This document shows, piece by piece, positions 33,146 through 42,598 of a stretch of DNA of 64,000 nt; position 1 is the first letter of the stretch, and each line of letters begins with the position of its first letter. The stretch comes from Myxococcota bacterium (GTDB lineage Bacteria; Myxococcota_A; Polyangia; JAAYKL01): the NCBI GenBank assembly GCA_030065855.1, contig JASJCT010000017.1, positions 1 to 64,000 on the forward strand, in the 5' to 3' direction. The notes under the pieces are model-generated. The model saw only the letters and a list, made by a program, of their open reading frames with translations, was not told the DNA's origin and did not search any database. The position numbers and the translations under genes were made by a program.

Positions 33146-34351
33146 TCACACCTCCACCAACAATCGGCCCGGGCTTTCGATGCGCTCTTTTATTTCTTTG
33201 AGAAATGTCACGGCTTCTCGGCCATCAACGATGCGGTGATCATAGGTCAGGGCCACATACATGATGGGACGAATGACGATTTGGCCGTCAATGGCCACGG
33301 GGCGGTCCTTGATGGCGTGGAGCCCCAGTACTCCGCTCTGGGGTGGGTTGACGATCGGGGTCGACAGCATGGATCCATAGACACCGCCATTACTGATGGT
33401 AAACGTCCCCCCTTCGAGCTCCTCCAGGGTGAGCCCGCCGGTCTTGGCTCGGGCGCCAAAGTCTGCGATACACTGCTCGATGCCGGCAAATCCCAGTCGC
33501 TCTGCATTGCGAATCACCGGAACAACGAGCCCTTTGCCACTGCCAATGGCAATGCCGATGTCGCAGTAGTCCCGATATACCATCGCATCACCCCTGATTT
33601 CAGCGTTAAGGGCTTCGTACCGCTTGAGGGACGCGACCGTTGCTTTGACAAAAAACGACATGAAGCCGAGCCGAACGCCGTGCTGCTTTTCAAACGCCTC
33701 CTTCACTTCAGCGCGCAGGCGTTTAACAGCGGACATATCGATCTCATTAAACGTGGTCAGCAGGGCGCTGTCTTTTTTTGCTTGAACCAGTCGCCTGGCA
33801 ATGGTGCGGCGGATCGGTGTCATGGGCAGGGTTCGCTCGCCGCGATCTGAAGTGATGGGAGGGGGTGGTGCGTTGGGCGGCGTGTCATTGGCAGCTTTGT
33901 CCTGACGCCCAGCAACAGCTGTGAGGGCGTCTTCTTTTAACACCCGGCCGCCCGGACCAGTCGGCGTCACAGCTTCAACCGGCACGTGGTTTTCATCGAG
34001 CACGCGCCTTGCCGCAGGCATGACAAACGGCGTTGAAGCACTGGGTTCTGCGGCGCTAGGCGCTGCGGCGCTGGGGGGAGCTGTCGCTTCTTTTTTGGGT
34101 CTGGCAGCCCCTGGTTCCGGATCGATCTGGCCGAGGAGCTCTCCGATGAGTGCGGCTTCACCGGTCTGCTTTACTATGGCCACCAGCGTTCCGGAAACCG
34201 GTGCAGGTACTTCAATTGAGGCCTTTTCAGACTCGATCTCCACTAAGGGGGCATCCTGTTCAATGGGATCCCCCACTGCCTTTAACCAGGCGCCAACTTC
34301 TACTTCGCTGATGGACTCTCCCAGATCTGGTACGGTGACGTCGACTGTCAT
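33146..34351 (-). CDS. odhB: Dihydrolipoyl succinyltransferase (E2 of 2-oxoglutarate dehydrogenase)
   Basis: A 401-residue E2 protein. A single N-terminal lipoyl domain has Lys43 in [11 protein letters not shown] as the lipoylation site. An Ala/Pro-rich linker precedes the E3-binding domain ([20 protein letters not shown], about 130-165). A second linker precedes the catalytic core with [14 protein letters not shown] near the end, containing the active-site His. It moves the succinyl group to CoA. The start at 34351 is set by AAAGGAA seven bases upstream. It lies directly after the E1 gene. Confidence 0.95.
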   Translation of the reverse strand: MTVDVTVPDLGESISEVEVGAWLKAVGDPIEQDAPLVEIESEKASIEVPAPVSGTLVAIVKQTGEAALIGELLGQIDPEPGAARPKKEATAPPSAAAPSAAEPSASTPFVMPAARRVLDENHVPVEAVTPTGPGGRVLKEDALTAVAGRQDKAANDTPPNAPPPPITSDRGERTLPMTPIRRTIARRLVQAKKDSALLTTFNEIDMSAVKRLRAEVKEAFEKQHGVRLGFMSFFVKATVASLKRYEALNAEIRGDAMVYRDYCDIGIAIGSGKGLVVPVIRNAERLGFAGIEQCIADFGARAKTGGLTLEELEGGTFTISNGGVYGSMLSTPIVNPPQSGVLGLHAIKDRPVAIDGQIVIRPIMYVALTYDHRIVDGREAVTFLKEIKERIESPGRLLVEV

Positions 34352-34380
34352 GGCGTGTTTCCTTTTAACAAAAATGTTGC

Positions 34381-37191
34381 TCAAGTGAGTGGTGCAAATG
34401 CGCGCGCCACGATTTCGGCCTGCTCGTGCTTATGAAGGCTGGCAGACCCGGTGGCCGGACTCGGAGATACCTGTCGACTGACACAATGAAACGGCCAAAA
34501 TTCAGATAGCCGTTTTTCAAAGCGCAGCCGCATGTAACCGAGTGCCCCCATGTTTTCGGGTTCCTCCTGTACCCACACGATCGGCCTGCCCTGGGGCAGG
34601 GCCTGGAGGGTATTTTTAAGGTGTTTGTAAGCAAGGGGATGGAGTTGTTCAATGCGAACAATGGCCACGTCGTCCTGGCGGTTGAGGGTGCGATAGTTAA
34701 TGAGATCGTAATAAATCTTACCAGTACACAGCAGCACGCGCGAGGCAGTGGCAAGCGGCACATCCCCATCCTCGATGATGTCCAAAAATCGACCTGAGGC
34801 CAGAGCGCCCAGTGCTGAGAAAGAGGTGCTCAGGCGCAGCATGCTCTTGGGCGTCATTACAGCCAGGGGAAGGCGGGCTGGCGCCACTATTTGACGCCTG
34901 AGCAGGTGAAATAGCTGGGCCGGCGTGGTTGGGCTCGCGACCCGGTAGTTCCCGTCCGCAGCCAGGGAGAGAAATCGCTCCAACCGGGCACTCGCGTGCT
35001 CTGGACCCGTGCCTTCCAGCCCGTGGGGGAGGAACAGGGTCAGGCCAGACAGCAGTTGCCACTTGCTCTGGCCCGTGGAAATGAACTGATCGATGTACAC
35101 CTGGGCAGCGTTGGAAAAATCACCGAACTGGGCTTCCCAAATCACCAGGGCATCTGGGGTCACTGTGCTGTACCCGTATTCAAACCCCAGGGCTGCGCCT
35201 TCGGACAAGGGGCTGTTGACGATTTCCACTGGCGCCTGGTCTGGTGAGAGATGGGCCAGGGGCATATGGGCCGCCCCTGTCTCCACATCGTGGAGTACCG
35301 CGTGTCTATGGCTAAAAGTACCCCGCTGGGTGTCTTGTCCGCACAGGCGAATCCGAACGCCCTCTGTTGCCAATGAAGCCAGGGCCAGGGCTTCGGCTGT
35401 ACCCCAGTCGACCAAATGATCGCCAGTTGCCATGGATTTTCGCGTAGCCAAGATTTTTATAATTTTTTTGTGGGCCTTTAAGCCCGGAGGTATGGTGGTC
35501 AACCGGTCGAGCAAGCTTTGGAGCACGTCCTCGGCAACCCCGGTGTCCACCGCACCAGCTACTTCACTCCCAGTGGTGCCGTGGTACTTGTCCCACTTGG
35601 GTTCAAAGGCGTTTGGCCGGGCTGGGAACTGCTCGCTGTCCCGCGCATCGGTATTTTTAAATTCGCTCTCCAGGTGGGCCAGCTGGTCTTGCTGAATCTC
35701 ATCGGCTTCGTCCCGGGTCAGCCCGCCCAGGCTGAGGAGGTGCTGGGTGTAGCTCTCCTGCACGGTGGGGCGCTGGGCGATTTTTTTGTACATCAAGGGC
35801 TGGGTAAATGTGGGGTCATCGCTTTCATTGTGTCCCCGGCGGCGGTAGCAATACATGTCGATGACCACGTCGCTTTGGAATCGCTGCCTGAAGTCCACAC
35901 CGAGATGTACAGCCTGGGCCACGGCTTCTGGGTGTTCCCCATTGATGTGAAAGACCGGAATTGGGAGCATGCGCGCCACGTCGGTGGCATACTGACTCGA
36001 TCGTCCTTGGCCTGGCGGCGTGGTAAAGCCGATCTGATTGTTGACCACGATATGCAATGTCCCACCCACCCGATATGCCGCCAAGTTGCTCAGGTTGAGG
36101 GTCTCTTGGACAATGCCCTGGCCCACAAATGACGCGTCCCCATGGATCAGGATGAGCAGGCTCCGCTCCCGGTCCAGATCGCCCATGTTGTCTTGCTCTG
36201 CGCGCAGGGCACCCTGGGCCACGGGCGATACAAATTCCAGGTGGCTCGGGTTGAACATCAGGTCCACGTGCATCTTGACGCCGTTTGGATGGACCATGTC
36301 CCGGTGGTAGCCCAGGTGGTATTTCACGTCGCTCGCAGCGTCCCCGTTTGCAGGGAGCGCGTCTTGAAACTCGCTAAAGATCTTGCGGGGGTGTTTGCCC
36401 AGAATGTTGGCCAGCACGTTCAGGCGACCCCGGTGGGGCATACCGATAATGATCTGCTCAATGCCGTGGTGCGCGGCTTGTTCAATCACCATGTCGAGCA
36501 AGGGGATAAGGCTCTCTGCCCCTTCCAATGAAAACGACTTGGCTCCGACGAACTTGCGCTGCACGAATTTTTCAAACACGATCGCGTCGGTCAACCGCCG
36601 CAGGATACGAATCTGTTGGTCTCTCGAAAGCTGAATGGTATTGAGAGACGCCTCCATGGTTCGCTGGAGCCACTCACGCTTGGACCGGTTGCCGATATGC
36701 ATGAACTGAACGCCGATGGCACTGCAGTAGGTCTGCCGGAGTCTCGATATGATCTCCCCCAGGGTGAGCTGTTCCCCTGATGACAGGGTACCGGGGCTGA
36801 ATTTGAGGTCGAGATCAGCAGCGACAAAACCAAAGTGCCGCGCGTCGAGTTCATCGAGCTCGGGTGGGGTGGTTTCCAAAGGATCCAGGTGGGCGGCGCG
36901 GTGCCCCCGCACCCGATAGGCGCGAATCAACTCCCCCACGCGTCGCTGGAGTTCGGACATGGCAAAGACGCGGCCGCAGGTCGTGCACTGCTCGGCGTCG
37001 GGCCTTGGTTCATCGACCAGTTGCCGATGACCAATGGCCATGGTGTGGGAATCTTCAGCCCGGGTGAGTGGGTCGCTTTGCAGCGATTCAAAGTAGGCAC
37101 GCCACTCAGTTGGAACGGTACTCGGATCTCGCGCGTACTTGGTCCAAAGTGCCTCGACGAAATCCAGACTTAAAATACTCGGTGCTTTCAT
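34381..37191 (-). CDS. odhA: 2-oxoglutarate dehydrogenase E1
   Basis: A 936-residue TPP-dependent decarboxylase. The N-terminus ([20 protein letters not shown]) is the E2-interacting helix. [17 protein letters not shown] carries an active-site His. The TPP motif runs from [20 protein letters not shown] to [10 protein letters not shown]. The C-terminal transketolase-like part has [20 protein letters not shown]. Length is normal for homodimeric E1o. The complex gives NADH from 2-oxoglutarate in the oxidative TCA cycle. This is noteworthy because a ferredoxin-linked 2-oxoacid oxidoreductase operon lies 20 kb away. The ribosome-binding site is weak (AGGCG). Confidence 0.95.
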   Translation of the reverse strand: MKAPSILSLDFVEALWTKYARDPSTVPTEWRAYFESLQSDPLTRAEDSHTMAIGHRQLVDEPRPDAEQCTTCGRVFAMSELQRRVGELIRAYRVRGHRAAHLDPLETTPPELDELDARHFGFVAADLDLKFSPGTLSSGEQLTLGEIISRLRQTYCSAIGVQFMHIGNRSKREWLQRTMEASLNTIQLSRDQQIRILRRLTDAIVFEKFVQRKFVGAKSFSLEGAESLIPLLDMVIEQAAHHGIEQIIIGMPHRGRLNVLANILGKHPRKIFSEFQDALPANGDAASDVKYHLGYHRDMVHPNGVKMHVDLMFNPSHLEFVSPVAQGALRAEQDNMGDLDRERSLLILIHGDASFVGQGIVQETLNLSNLAAYRVGGTLHIVVNNQIGFTTPPGQGRSSQYATDVARMLPIPVFHINGEHPEAVAQAVHLGVDFRQRFQSDVVIDMYCYRRRGHNESDDPTFTQPLMYKKIAQRPTVQESYTQHLLSLGGLTRDEADEIQQDQLAHLESEFKNTDARDSEQFPARPNAFEPKWDKYHGTTGSEVAGAVDTGVAEDVLQSLLDRLTTIPPGLKAHKKIIKILATRKSMATGDHLVDWGTAEALALASLATEGVRIRLCGQDTQRGTFSHRHAVLHDVETGAAHMPLAHLSPDQAPVEIVNSPLSEGAALGFEYGYSTVTPDALVIWEAQFGDFSNAAQVYIDQFISTGQSKWQLLSGLTLFLPHGLEGTGPEHASARLERFLSLAADGNYRVASPTTPAQLFHLLRRQIVAPARLPLAVMTPKSMLRLSTSFSALGALASGRFLDIIEDGDVPLATASRVLLCTGKIYYDLINYRTLNRQDDVAIVRIEQLHPLAYKHLKNTLQALPQGRPIVWVQEEPENMGALGYMRLRFEKRLSEFWPFHCVSRQVSPSPATGSASLHKHEQAEIVARAFAPLT

Positions 37192-37411
37192 TTTCGCCTG
37201 GCATCCAAGTTTATCAGGTGGATGCTCAAGCGAAGTATACCCACTTTAACCATCCCTGCCCAGTAACCACCTTTGAACTTATTTTTCTGTTTGTTGTACT
37301 GTTACAATGACCGAACAAACCAAAAAACTAATGGCCGATTCCCTAGCGTTGCCTGCGGCGTAGCGCGCCCTATTGGCACATTGCCATACACCGAGAAGCT
37401 ATTGGTTTGCG

Positions 37412-38056
37412 TCAAAAAATAAAGGAGATCCGCTCGGCTTCCTCGCCCTCGCTTGGGGTGAGTTCGGGTAGTTGTCCGTAAGAACTGGCCACGCGCGCGG
37501 CCAGATGGGCTGTGCTGAGGACGCTGATCTTGGGTCTAGAGGCCACCTCTGTAGCCGAGAGAACGGGTTGATTTGCCAATGCTTCGGTGTCGGTCGGTGC
37601 TGTCTCCAGGGCCGGTAGTGATTGACTTTTTTCTATAGGCTCGAGTCTGGCTGCAGCTGCGGCATCGGGCGATTCACTCTTGCGGATCACTTCGGCCACA
37701 ACCGCCTCGGCCGAAATTGTCCCGTCAGAGGTCTTTTGCGCCATCACCATGCGGCGCTGAACGATGTTTTCTTCGTAGGCGTACTGCAGTTCGTTTTTAG
37801 CCGGGGACTGGAGATGCTGCTGAAACTCAGTCTGGGGTCTCTGCTGAGGAGCTGCAAGTGGGAGTGATCCAACAGCGCGGGATGGCTGCGGGGTCGATCT
37901 CGGCCCGTTGACACGAAGGATTTTCGGTGCTGATGTCGGCGCTGAAGGCGCAAAGCGCGGCGCTTTGGCAGTTTGCTGAGCCGTTATCTTGGAGAGTCCT
38001 GTGGTGGTAGTGGCATCGGTCAGCCGGGAATAGGTAGTAGTACCAGTCGTCTCCAT
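37412..38056 (-). CDS. Hypothetical low-complexity protein
   Basis: About 214 residues, rich in Thr, Ala, Ser, Pro and Gln; I do not recognise a family. The first third is a Thr/Ser/Ala-Pro-rich disordered stretch. The middle (ENIVQRRMVMAQKTSDGTIS, about 98-117) and the segment AEAVVAEVIRKSES look helical. The end is acidic and finishes ERISFIF. There is no signal peptide or membrane segment. Codon use looks like coding sequence. It is divergent from the glutamine synthetase gene and downstream of nothing obvious. The start at 38056 (METTG) is a guess between two close ATGs. Confidence 0.5.
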   Translation of the reverse strand: METTGTTTYSRLTDATTTTGLSKITAQQTAKAPRFAPSAPTSAPKILRVNGPRSTPQPSRAVGSLPLAAPQQRPQTEFQQHLQSPAKNELQYAYEENIVQRRMVMAQKTSDGTISAEAVVAEVIRKSESPDAAAAARLEPIEKSQSLPALETAPTDTEALANQPVLSATEVASRPKISVLSTAHLAARVASSYGQLPELTPSEGEEAERISFIF

Positions 38057-38393
38057 CGCCCCACACTCCACCTTAAAATATAACGATCGTCTGCCTGGCT
38101 GTCATTGCACACTTGCTGAAAAATTACATTCTTCCTGGGATGTTTGGAAACTACCCGGTCGAGGATACTCCAGGGATAAACCCAGCCCTGCAAAGCGGTG
38201 TAGCCTGTCGGCATGTCGGTCAAAAAGCCACATGTCATGTATATTTTATGAGGAAAGTAATGCCAAGACATGTTTTTTTGAAAAAAATTTAATTTAATCT
38301 CATTTTTAATTGATTTTTTTTGAGGAAATGGCATATTTGACTAACATCGGTTGCGACAGGTAGCGGTCGCTTTCACTGCAAAAGGAGCCATAG
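38057..38393. other. Divergent intergenic region upstream of glutamine synthetase III
   Basis: No gene is seen in these 337 bases. The right half (about 38275-38335) is strongly AT-rich with T- and A-tracts, as expected for promoters of the divergent genes. I looked for a sigma-54 site, since nitrogen genes often have one. TGGC followed by TTGC occurs near 38096 but with wrong spacing. The glutamine synthetase ATG has a clear AAAGGAG site. Confidence 0.5.
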
Positions 38394-40526
38394 ATGAGCC
38401 ACGAGATCTTTCGCGTATTTCCGCACTACGGCGAGAATACCTTTAATTTTGATCTGATGAAGCAGCGGTTGCCAGTGGAATTTTACGACAAATTGATGTT
38501 TGCCATTCGCAATCACCGGCCCATTGCACCGGAGACCGCGGACGTAATTGCCCAGGCCATGAAGGAATGGGCCATTGCCAAGGGCGCCACCCACTATACC
38601 CACTGGTTTCAGCCGCTGACAGGTCTGACAGCTGAAAAGCACGACTCTTTTTTGGACATCGACAAGCACGGCACGCCCATTGCCCGGTTCCTGGGTCGCC
38701 ATTTGATCATGAGCGAGCCCGACGCATCGAGCTTTCCCCACGGCGGGTTAAGGTCGACTTTTGAAGCGCGGGGATATGCCGCGTGGGATCCCACCTCTCC
38801 TGCGTTCATTATTAGACAGAACAGTGGCGCGACCCTGTGCTTGCCTTCGGTGTTCGTGTCCTACACAGGTGAAGTATTGGACAAGAAGACACCGCTGCTC
38901 CGATCTGTTCGCGCTGTAAGCAAGGCAGCGGTTCGCATGTTGCGACTGCTCGGCAATAAGCGAGTGACCAGTGTCACCCCGTATGTCGGCGCAGAACAGG
39001 AATTTTTTCTGATCGACATCGACCTGTTTTTGAAGCGCCCGGACCTGTGCGAGGTCGGCACCACGCTCTTGGGACTCCCACCTGCGCGCGGGCAACAGCT
39101 CGAAGACCACTATTTTAGGGCTATCAACGAGCGGGTCTTAAAGTTCATGAGCGAGGCAGAGGAAGAGCTCATCCGGCTCGGCGTGCCTGTAAAGACCCGT
39201 CATAACGAAGTGGCACCTGCCCAGTTCGAGCTCGCCGCCCTGCACCAACCCGCCAATATCGCGGCGGATCAGAACCAGCTCGTCATGGACGTGTTGCGTC
39301 GCGTGGCCCGGCGGCACAACCTGGTCGCCTTGCTCCACGAGAAGCCCTACGCGCTCGTCAATGGATCGGGCAAGCACAACAACTGGTCCCTGGTCGACTC
39401 TGAGGGAACGAATTTGCTCGAACCAGGGTCGAATCAATTATCCCAGCTCAGATTCCTGGTGTTTTTAATGGCAACGGTTTGGGGTGTGGAGCGACACAGC
39501 TCCCTGCTCTCTGCCATTGTCGCGAGTTCGGGCAACGATCTCAGATTGGGTGGCAACGAAGCCCCTCCTAGAATAACCTCTGTGCACCTGGGCGATTACC
39601 TCACTCGCCTACTCGAAAACGTTTCGAGCGCCGGACCGACAATTGAAAATGGCATGGAGGACATCGACCTCGGCCTGGGAGGTGTGGCCCGCCTTCCGCG
39701 GGATACAACCGATCGCAACCGTACCTCGCCGTTTGCGTTTACAGGCAACAAGTTTGAGTTCAGGGCAGTGGGATCTTCGAATTCGATTTCGCTGCCAAAC
39801 GCGCTGATCAACACCATGGTGGCAGAGAGCCTGGACTTCATGTCAGACCGTTTGGAGCAGCGGCTCAACGATGGTCAGTCCCGGTCGGCCGCTGTGCTGG
39901 CGCTGCTCAAGGATGTCATTGAGGACGCCAGGAAGTGCCAGTTCGACGGAGACTGTTACACAGAAAAATGGGCAGAAGAGGCCAAAGAGCGGGGGCTCGT
40001 GTCCTTTGGCAGCACGCCCGAGGCTTTGGATGCGCTCGTGGCAGGATCGAGTTTGGCCCTGTTCGAGCGCTACCAGATACTCACCCCAGAGGAAATGCAG
40101 GCCCGGTACCGGATTCGATTGGACCTGTACATAAAAACCATTTCCGTTGAGCTCCAGGTACTGAGGCGCATGCTCGCAACCCAAGTATTGCCAGCCGGTC
40201 TGAACTACCAAGCCGCATCGGCAGGTGCGGTCATTAAGACCCGGGAGGCCTTGGGCCGGGATGCCAAGCATATGGGTGCCCAGACCAGCCACCTGGAGCG
40301 CCTGTCTGGATCCGTGAGCGAGCTCGTCGACCACCTCAAGATTTTAGAAGAAGACGATGCTGTGCTCGCACAAATCGATGACATTAAAGTGCGCGCTCAT
40401 TTCTGTGCCGAGAAAGTGCGGCCCCACCTGGAAGCAGCGCGCAAGGTGGCGGATCAATTGGAACTCATCGTCGATGAAACCCTCTGGCCCTTCCCGAGCT
40501 ACGATGAACTCCTCCGCGTTGAATAG
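38394..40526 (+). CDS. glnN: Glutamine synthetase type III
   Basis: A 710-residue GSIII, making glutamine from glutamate, ammonia and ATP. Its length is far above GSI (about 470) and matches GSIII. Signature regions include WFQPLTGLTAEKHDSF, GGLRSTFEARGYAAWDPTSP, the glutamate-site loop RHNEVAPAQFELA and the ATP-site region KPYALVNGSGKHNNWSL. The C-terminal 150 residues hold the long helical extension typical of the type. AAAGGAG precedes the ATG. It stands alone; no PII or ammonium transporter gene is adjacent. GSIII is not regulated by adenylylation in known cases. Confidence 0.95.
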   Translation: MSHEIFRVFPHYGENTFNFDLMKQRLPVEFYDKLMFAIRNHRPIAPETADVIAQAMKEWAIAKGATHYTHWFQPLTGLTAEKHDSFLDIDKHGTPIARFLGRHLIMSEPDASSFPHGGLRSTFEARGYAAWDPTSPAFIIRQNSGATLCLPSVFVSYTGEVLDKKTPLLRSVRAVSKAAVRMLRLLGNKRVTSVTPYVGAEQEFFLIDIDLFLKRPDLCEVGTTLLGLPPARGQQLEDHYFRAINERVLKFMSEAEEELIRLGVPVKTRHNEVAPAQFELAALHQPANIAADQNQLVMDVLRRVARRHNLVALLHEKPYALVNGSGKHNNWSLVDSEGTNLLEPGSNQLSQLRFLVFLMATVWGVERHSSLLSAIVASSGNDLRLGGNEAPPRITSVHLGDYLTRLLENVSSAGPTIENGMEDIDLGLGGVARLPRDTTDRNRTSPFAFTGNKFEFRAVGSSNSISLPNALINTMVAESLDFMSDRLEQRLNDGQSRSAAVLALLKDVIEDARKCQFDGDCYTEKWAEEAKERGLVSFGSTPEALDALVAGSSLALFERYQILTPEEMQARYRIRLDLYIKTISVELQVLRRMLATQVLPAGLNYQAASAGAVIKTREALGRDAKHMGAQTSHLERLSGSVSELVDHLKILEEDDAVLAQIDDIKVRAHFCAEKVRPHLEAARKVADQLELIVDETLWPFPSYDELLRVE

Positions 40527-40546
40527 ATAAACTGGGGGAGTTGTAA

Positions 40547-40696
40547 AGCCGCGAAGCGGTAGAGGAATAAAGACTGGGGTTTCCAACTCCATGATCAAAA
40601 GGCAAATAAAAAATAAGCGCCCTGAGGGGGTAGTACATGGCGGTACATACCTGGGGCTAAAGCCACCAGGCTATATTCCTCTACCGCTTCGCGGCT
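40547..40696. repeat. Element bounded by a perfect 22-base inverted repeat
   Basis: AGCCGCGAAGCGGTAGAGGA (start of the left arm, 40547-40568) is repeated as its exact reverse complement at 40675-40696. The 150-base element encloses another hairpin near 40651-40671 (CCTGG-GGCTAAAGCC-CCAGG type) and no open frame. This looks like a miniature inverted-repeat element or a long repetitive palindrome. It starts 20 bases after the glnN stop, so it could also terminate that transcript. Confidence 0.75.
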
Positions 40697-40792
40697 ACAC
40701 TTAGTGGCAGCATTCATTAAAGTATTGTATTGGTTAGTTGTTGAGAAAATCTCAATTTAGGCACAGAGCTCAGTACAAAAAAGGGGGACGAG

Positions 40793-41806
40793 ATGAAAAG
40801 CAAAAAGAAGATCGCCATCGCATGTCAAGGCGGCGGCAGTCATACTGCGTTTACCGCTGGGGTGTTAAAAAAATGGCTACTGGACGGTATCCACAAAAAG
40901 TATGACATCGTTGGCTTGAGCGGCACCTCTGGCGGTGCCATCTGCGCTGCTTTGGCATGGTTCGGCTTACTCAAAAAGGCCAACGGCGCCAAAGAACCGG
41001 TCTATCAACGGCTAGTCGACTTTTGGGAGGACAATCAAACCAACAACAGCTGGGAGCAATTTGCCAATGACTGGCTCGTGGGATCGCTCCGGCTACAGGA
41101 CCGCGGCTGGATGCCCGCTTATGCCACAAGCCCTTACAACACAGAGTGGATACGGAATTTGAGCCAATGGTTTGCGCCGCGCAAGGAGTTTGTGGACTTG
41201 CAAGCGCTCATTGAAAAACATCTCGACTTTGAGGAGGCAGCTCAACTGGCCACGCCAAGAAGCCCGCGACTGCTGCTCGGTGCGGTCGATGTGCTCAACG
41301 GCACATTTAAAGCCTTTGATTCCAGAGAAAAGGGCGAGATCAACGTACAATCCCTGTTGGCATCATCGTGTATTCCAAAATTGTTCAAGGCAGTACGGAT
41401 CGGAAAGCAGGCCTATTGGGACGGTCTGTTTTCACAAAACCCTCCGATTAGCAACTTTATTAAGGATACCCCTGTGAATGATCGCCCTGATGAGATTCGG
41501 ATCATCCAGATCAACCCTACCACTAGGGGTAGCGAACCTGAGACACCTGAGAGTATCATTGATCGGCGAAATGAGCTCGCTGGCAATCTGTCGATGTTTC
41601 AAGAGATCGAATTTATCAAACAAGTTAATAAGTGGATACAAAAAAGGGCTTTTAGTGAAGCCCAGTTAAAGAGATTAAAACCGATTGACATTCGGGTTTA
41701 CACCATGGACAGCGAATTAGCCGATGGCCTTGATTTTTCATCAAAGCTCGACCGCTCCGCAAAGGCAGTTCAGCGATTATTCGCCGAAGGGGAAGCCTGC
41801 GCCTAG
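40793..41806 (+). CDS. Patatin-like phospholipase
   Basis: A 337-residue patatin-family lipase. The oxyanion loop is CQGGGSHTAFTAGVLKKW near residue 12 and the nucleophile Ser lies in GLSGTSGGAICAAL (GxSxG near residue 43). The catalytic Asp is in the DGLFSQNPP loop near residue 208. These complete a Ser-Asp dyad. Substrates of relatives are phospholipids or neutral lipids. There is no signal peptide, so it is probably cytoplasmic or membrane-peripheral. An AGGGGG ribosome-binding site precedes the ATG. No toxin-linked neighbours are seen. Confidence 0.9.
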   Translation: MKSKKKIAIACQGGGSHTAFTAGVLKKWLLDGIHKKYDIVGLSGTSGGAICAALAWFGLLKKANGAKEPVYQRLVDFWEDNQTNNSWEQFANDWLVGSLRLQDRGWMPAYATSPYNTEWIRNLSQWFAPRKEFVDLQALIEKHLDFEEAAQLATPRSPRLLLGAVDVLNGTFKAFDSREKGEINVQSLLASSCIPKLFKAVRIGKQAYWDGLFSQNPPISNFIKDTPVNDRPDEIRIIQINPTTRGSEPETPESIIDRRNELAGNLSMFQEIEFIKQVNKWIQKRAFSEAQLKRLKPIDIRVYTMDSELADGLDFSSKLDRSAKAVQRLFAEGEACA

Positions 41807-42033
41807 TACCGCTGGGTCACTTCGGCACCGTAACGAAGGTAAAGTGACCAAGTAACACTAAGCACTTTCCCAAAAGGATAGCTCATCCGATTTCCGGCAC
41901 AAGGATGTGATCACGGCACGTCTTATCACCAATATGTTAGTTGAATATGATTGCTTCACAGCGGCGGTGCTGACCCCAAAGGGTTTATTCATATAACTTC
42001 ATTCAATTTCAAATAATTTTAAGACAGCCGCAG

Positions 42034-42381
42034 TCATTTCGATAGCCGGGAATTTCTCATTAAATTTCCTAAGGACCTCAATGACGAAAAGTTTGAATCG
42101 CGTAAAAACCTTTCTGGATCTTCAAGCAGTTTAATCATTCGCCTGAGGACCTTGTCTGAATCAAATAACTGATAATTACAATTCAGTTTGCTAGCAGATC
42201 GAAACAACGAGAGCCGAGAGTCAGCAAAAAAACGTCTTGGGTCTTCAATTAACTCAGCTGTTTTCCGCTTCAGTCGTTCCAAATCAAGATTTGAGAAAAC
42301 AGTTGCAAGCCCATCGAAAGGACCGCTAGACACTGCTTTTGTAGTAGCACTTATTCGTTCGAATAGATTTTTCATTGTCAT
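42034..42381 (-). CDS. Small protein with internally duplicated motif
   Basis: A 115-residue protein not belonging to a family I know. Its main feature is an internal repeat: LIEDPRRFFADSRLSLFRS (about residues 43-61) and LLEDPERFLRDSNFSSLRS (about 85-103), separated by about 40 residues. Each has the pattern [LI]-E-D-P-x-R-F-x3-D-S-x3-S-x-[FL]-R-S. The protein is predicted helical and basic, with no signal peptide. The surrounding DNA is more AT-rich than its neighbours, which hints at acquisition. Start is at MTMKN or the next Met. Confidence 0.55.
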   Translation of the reverse strand: MTMKNLFERISATTKAVSSGPFDGLATVFSNLDLERLKRKTAELIEDPRRFFADSRLSLFRSASKLNCNYQLFDSDKVLRRMIKLLEDPERFLRDSNFSSLRSLGNLMRNSRLSK

Positions 42382-42494
42382 TCATCCCAATCGATAGCAC
42401 TCGCCTAACGATGACAACGCGACACATTTTGAATAAATCATCTTTTTGCAAAAACGTCAAAAAGAAATTATTGATGAAATAGTGTTTCGTGTGA

Positions 42495-42590
42495 GTAGTC
42501 GTTGCCCGCCCCCAGGTCCCACAGATCCGGACGTGCGCATTACTAGCCGGTTCGTTGGGTCACGGATCTACTGCGGGTTGGCGTGCGCTG
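42495..42590. other. Possible decayed group II intron-associated fragment
   Basis: The stretch containing CAGGTCCCACAGATCCGGAC and then CGTGCGCATTACTAGCCGGT resembles, from memory, a sequence often found beside group II intron reverse-transcriptase genes. No reverse-transcriptase gene and no domain V are seen here. If real, it is a fragment only. Confidence 0.25.
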
Positions 42591-42598
42591 TGTACTTG

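Noticed and set aside
38090-38110. Sigma-54 promoter for glutamine synthetase
   Set aside because: TGGC and TTGC elements are present but the spacing is two bases short of the consensus.
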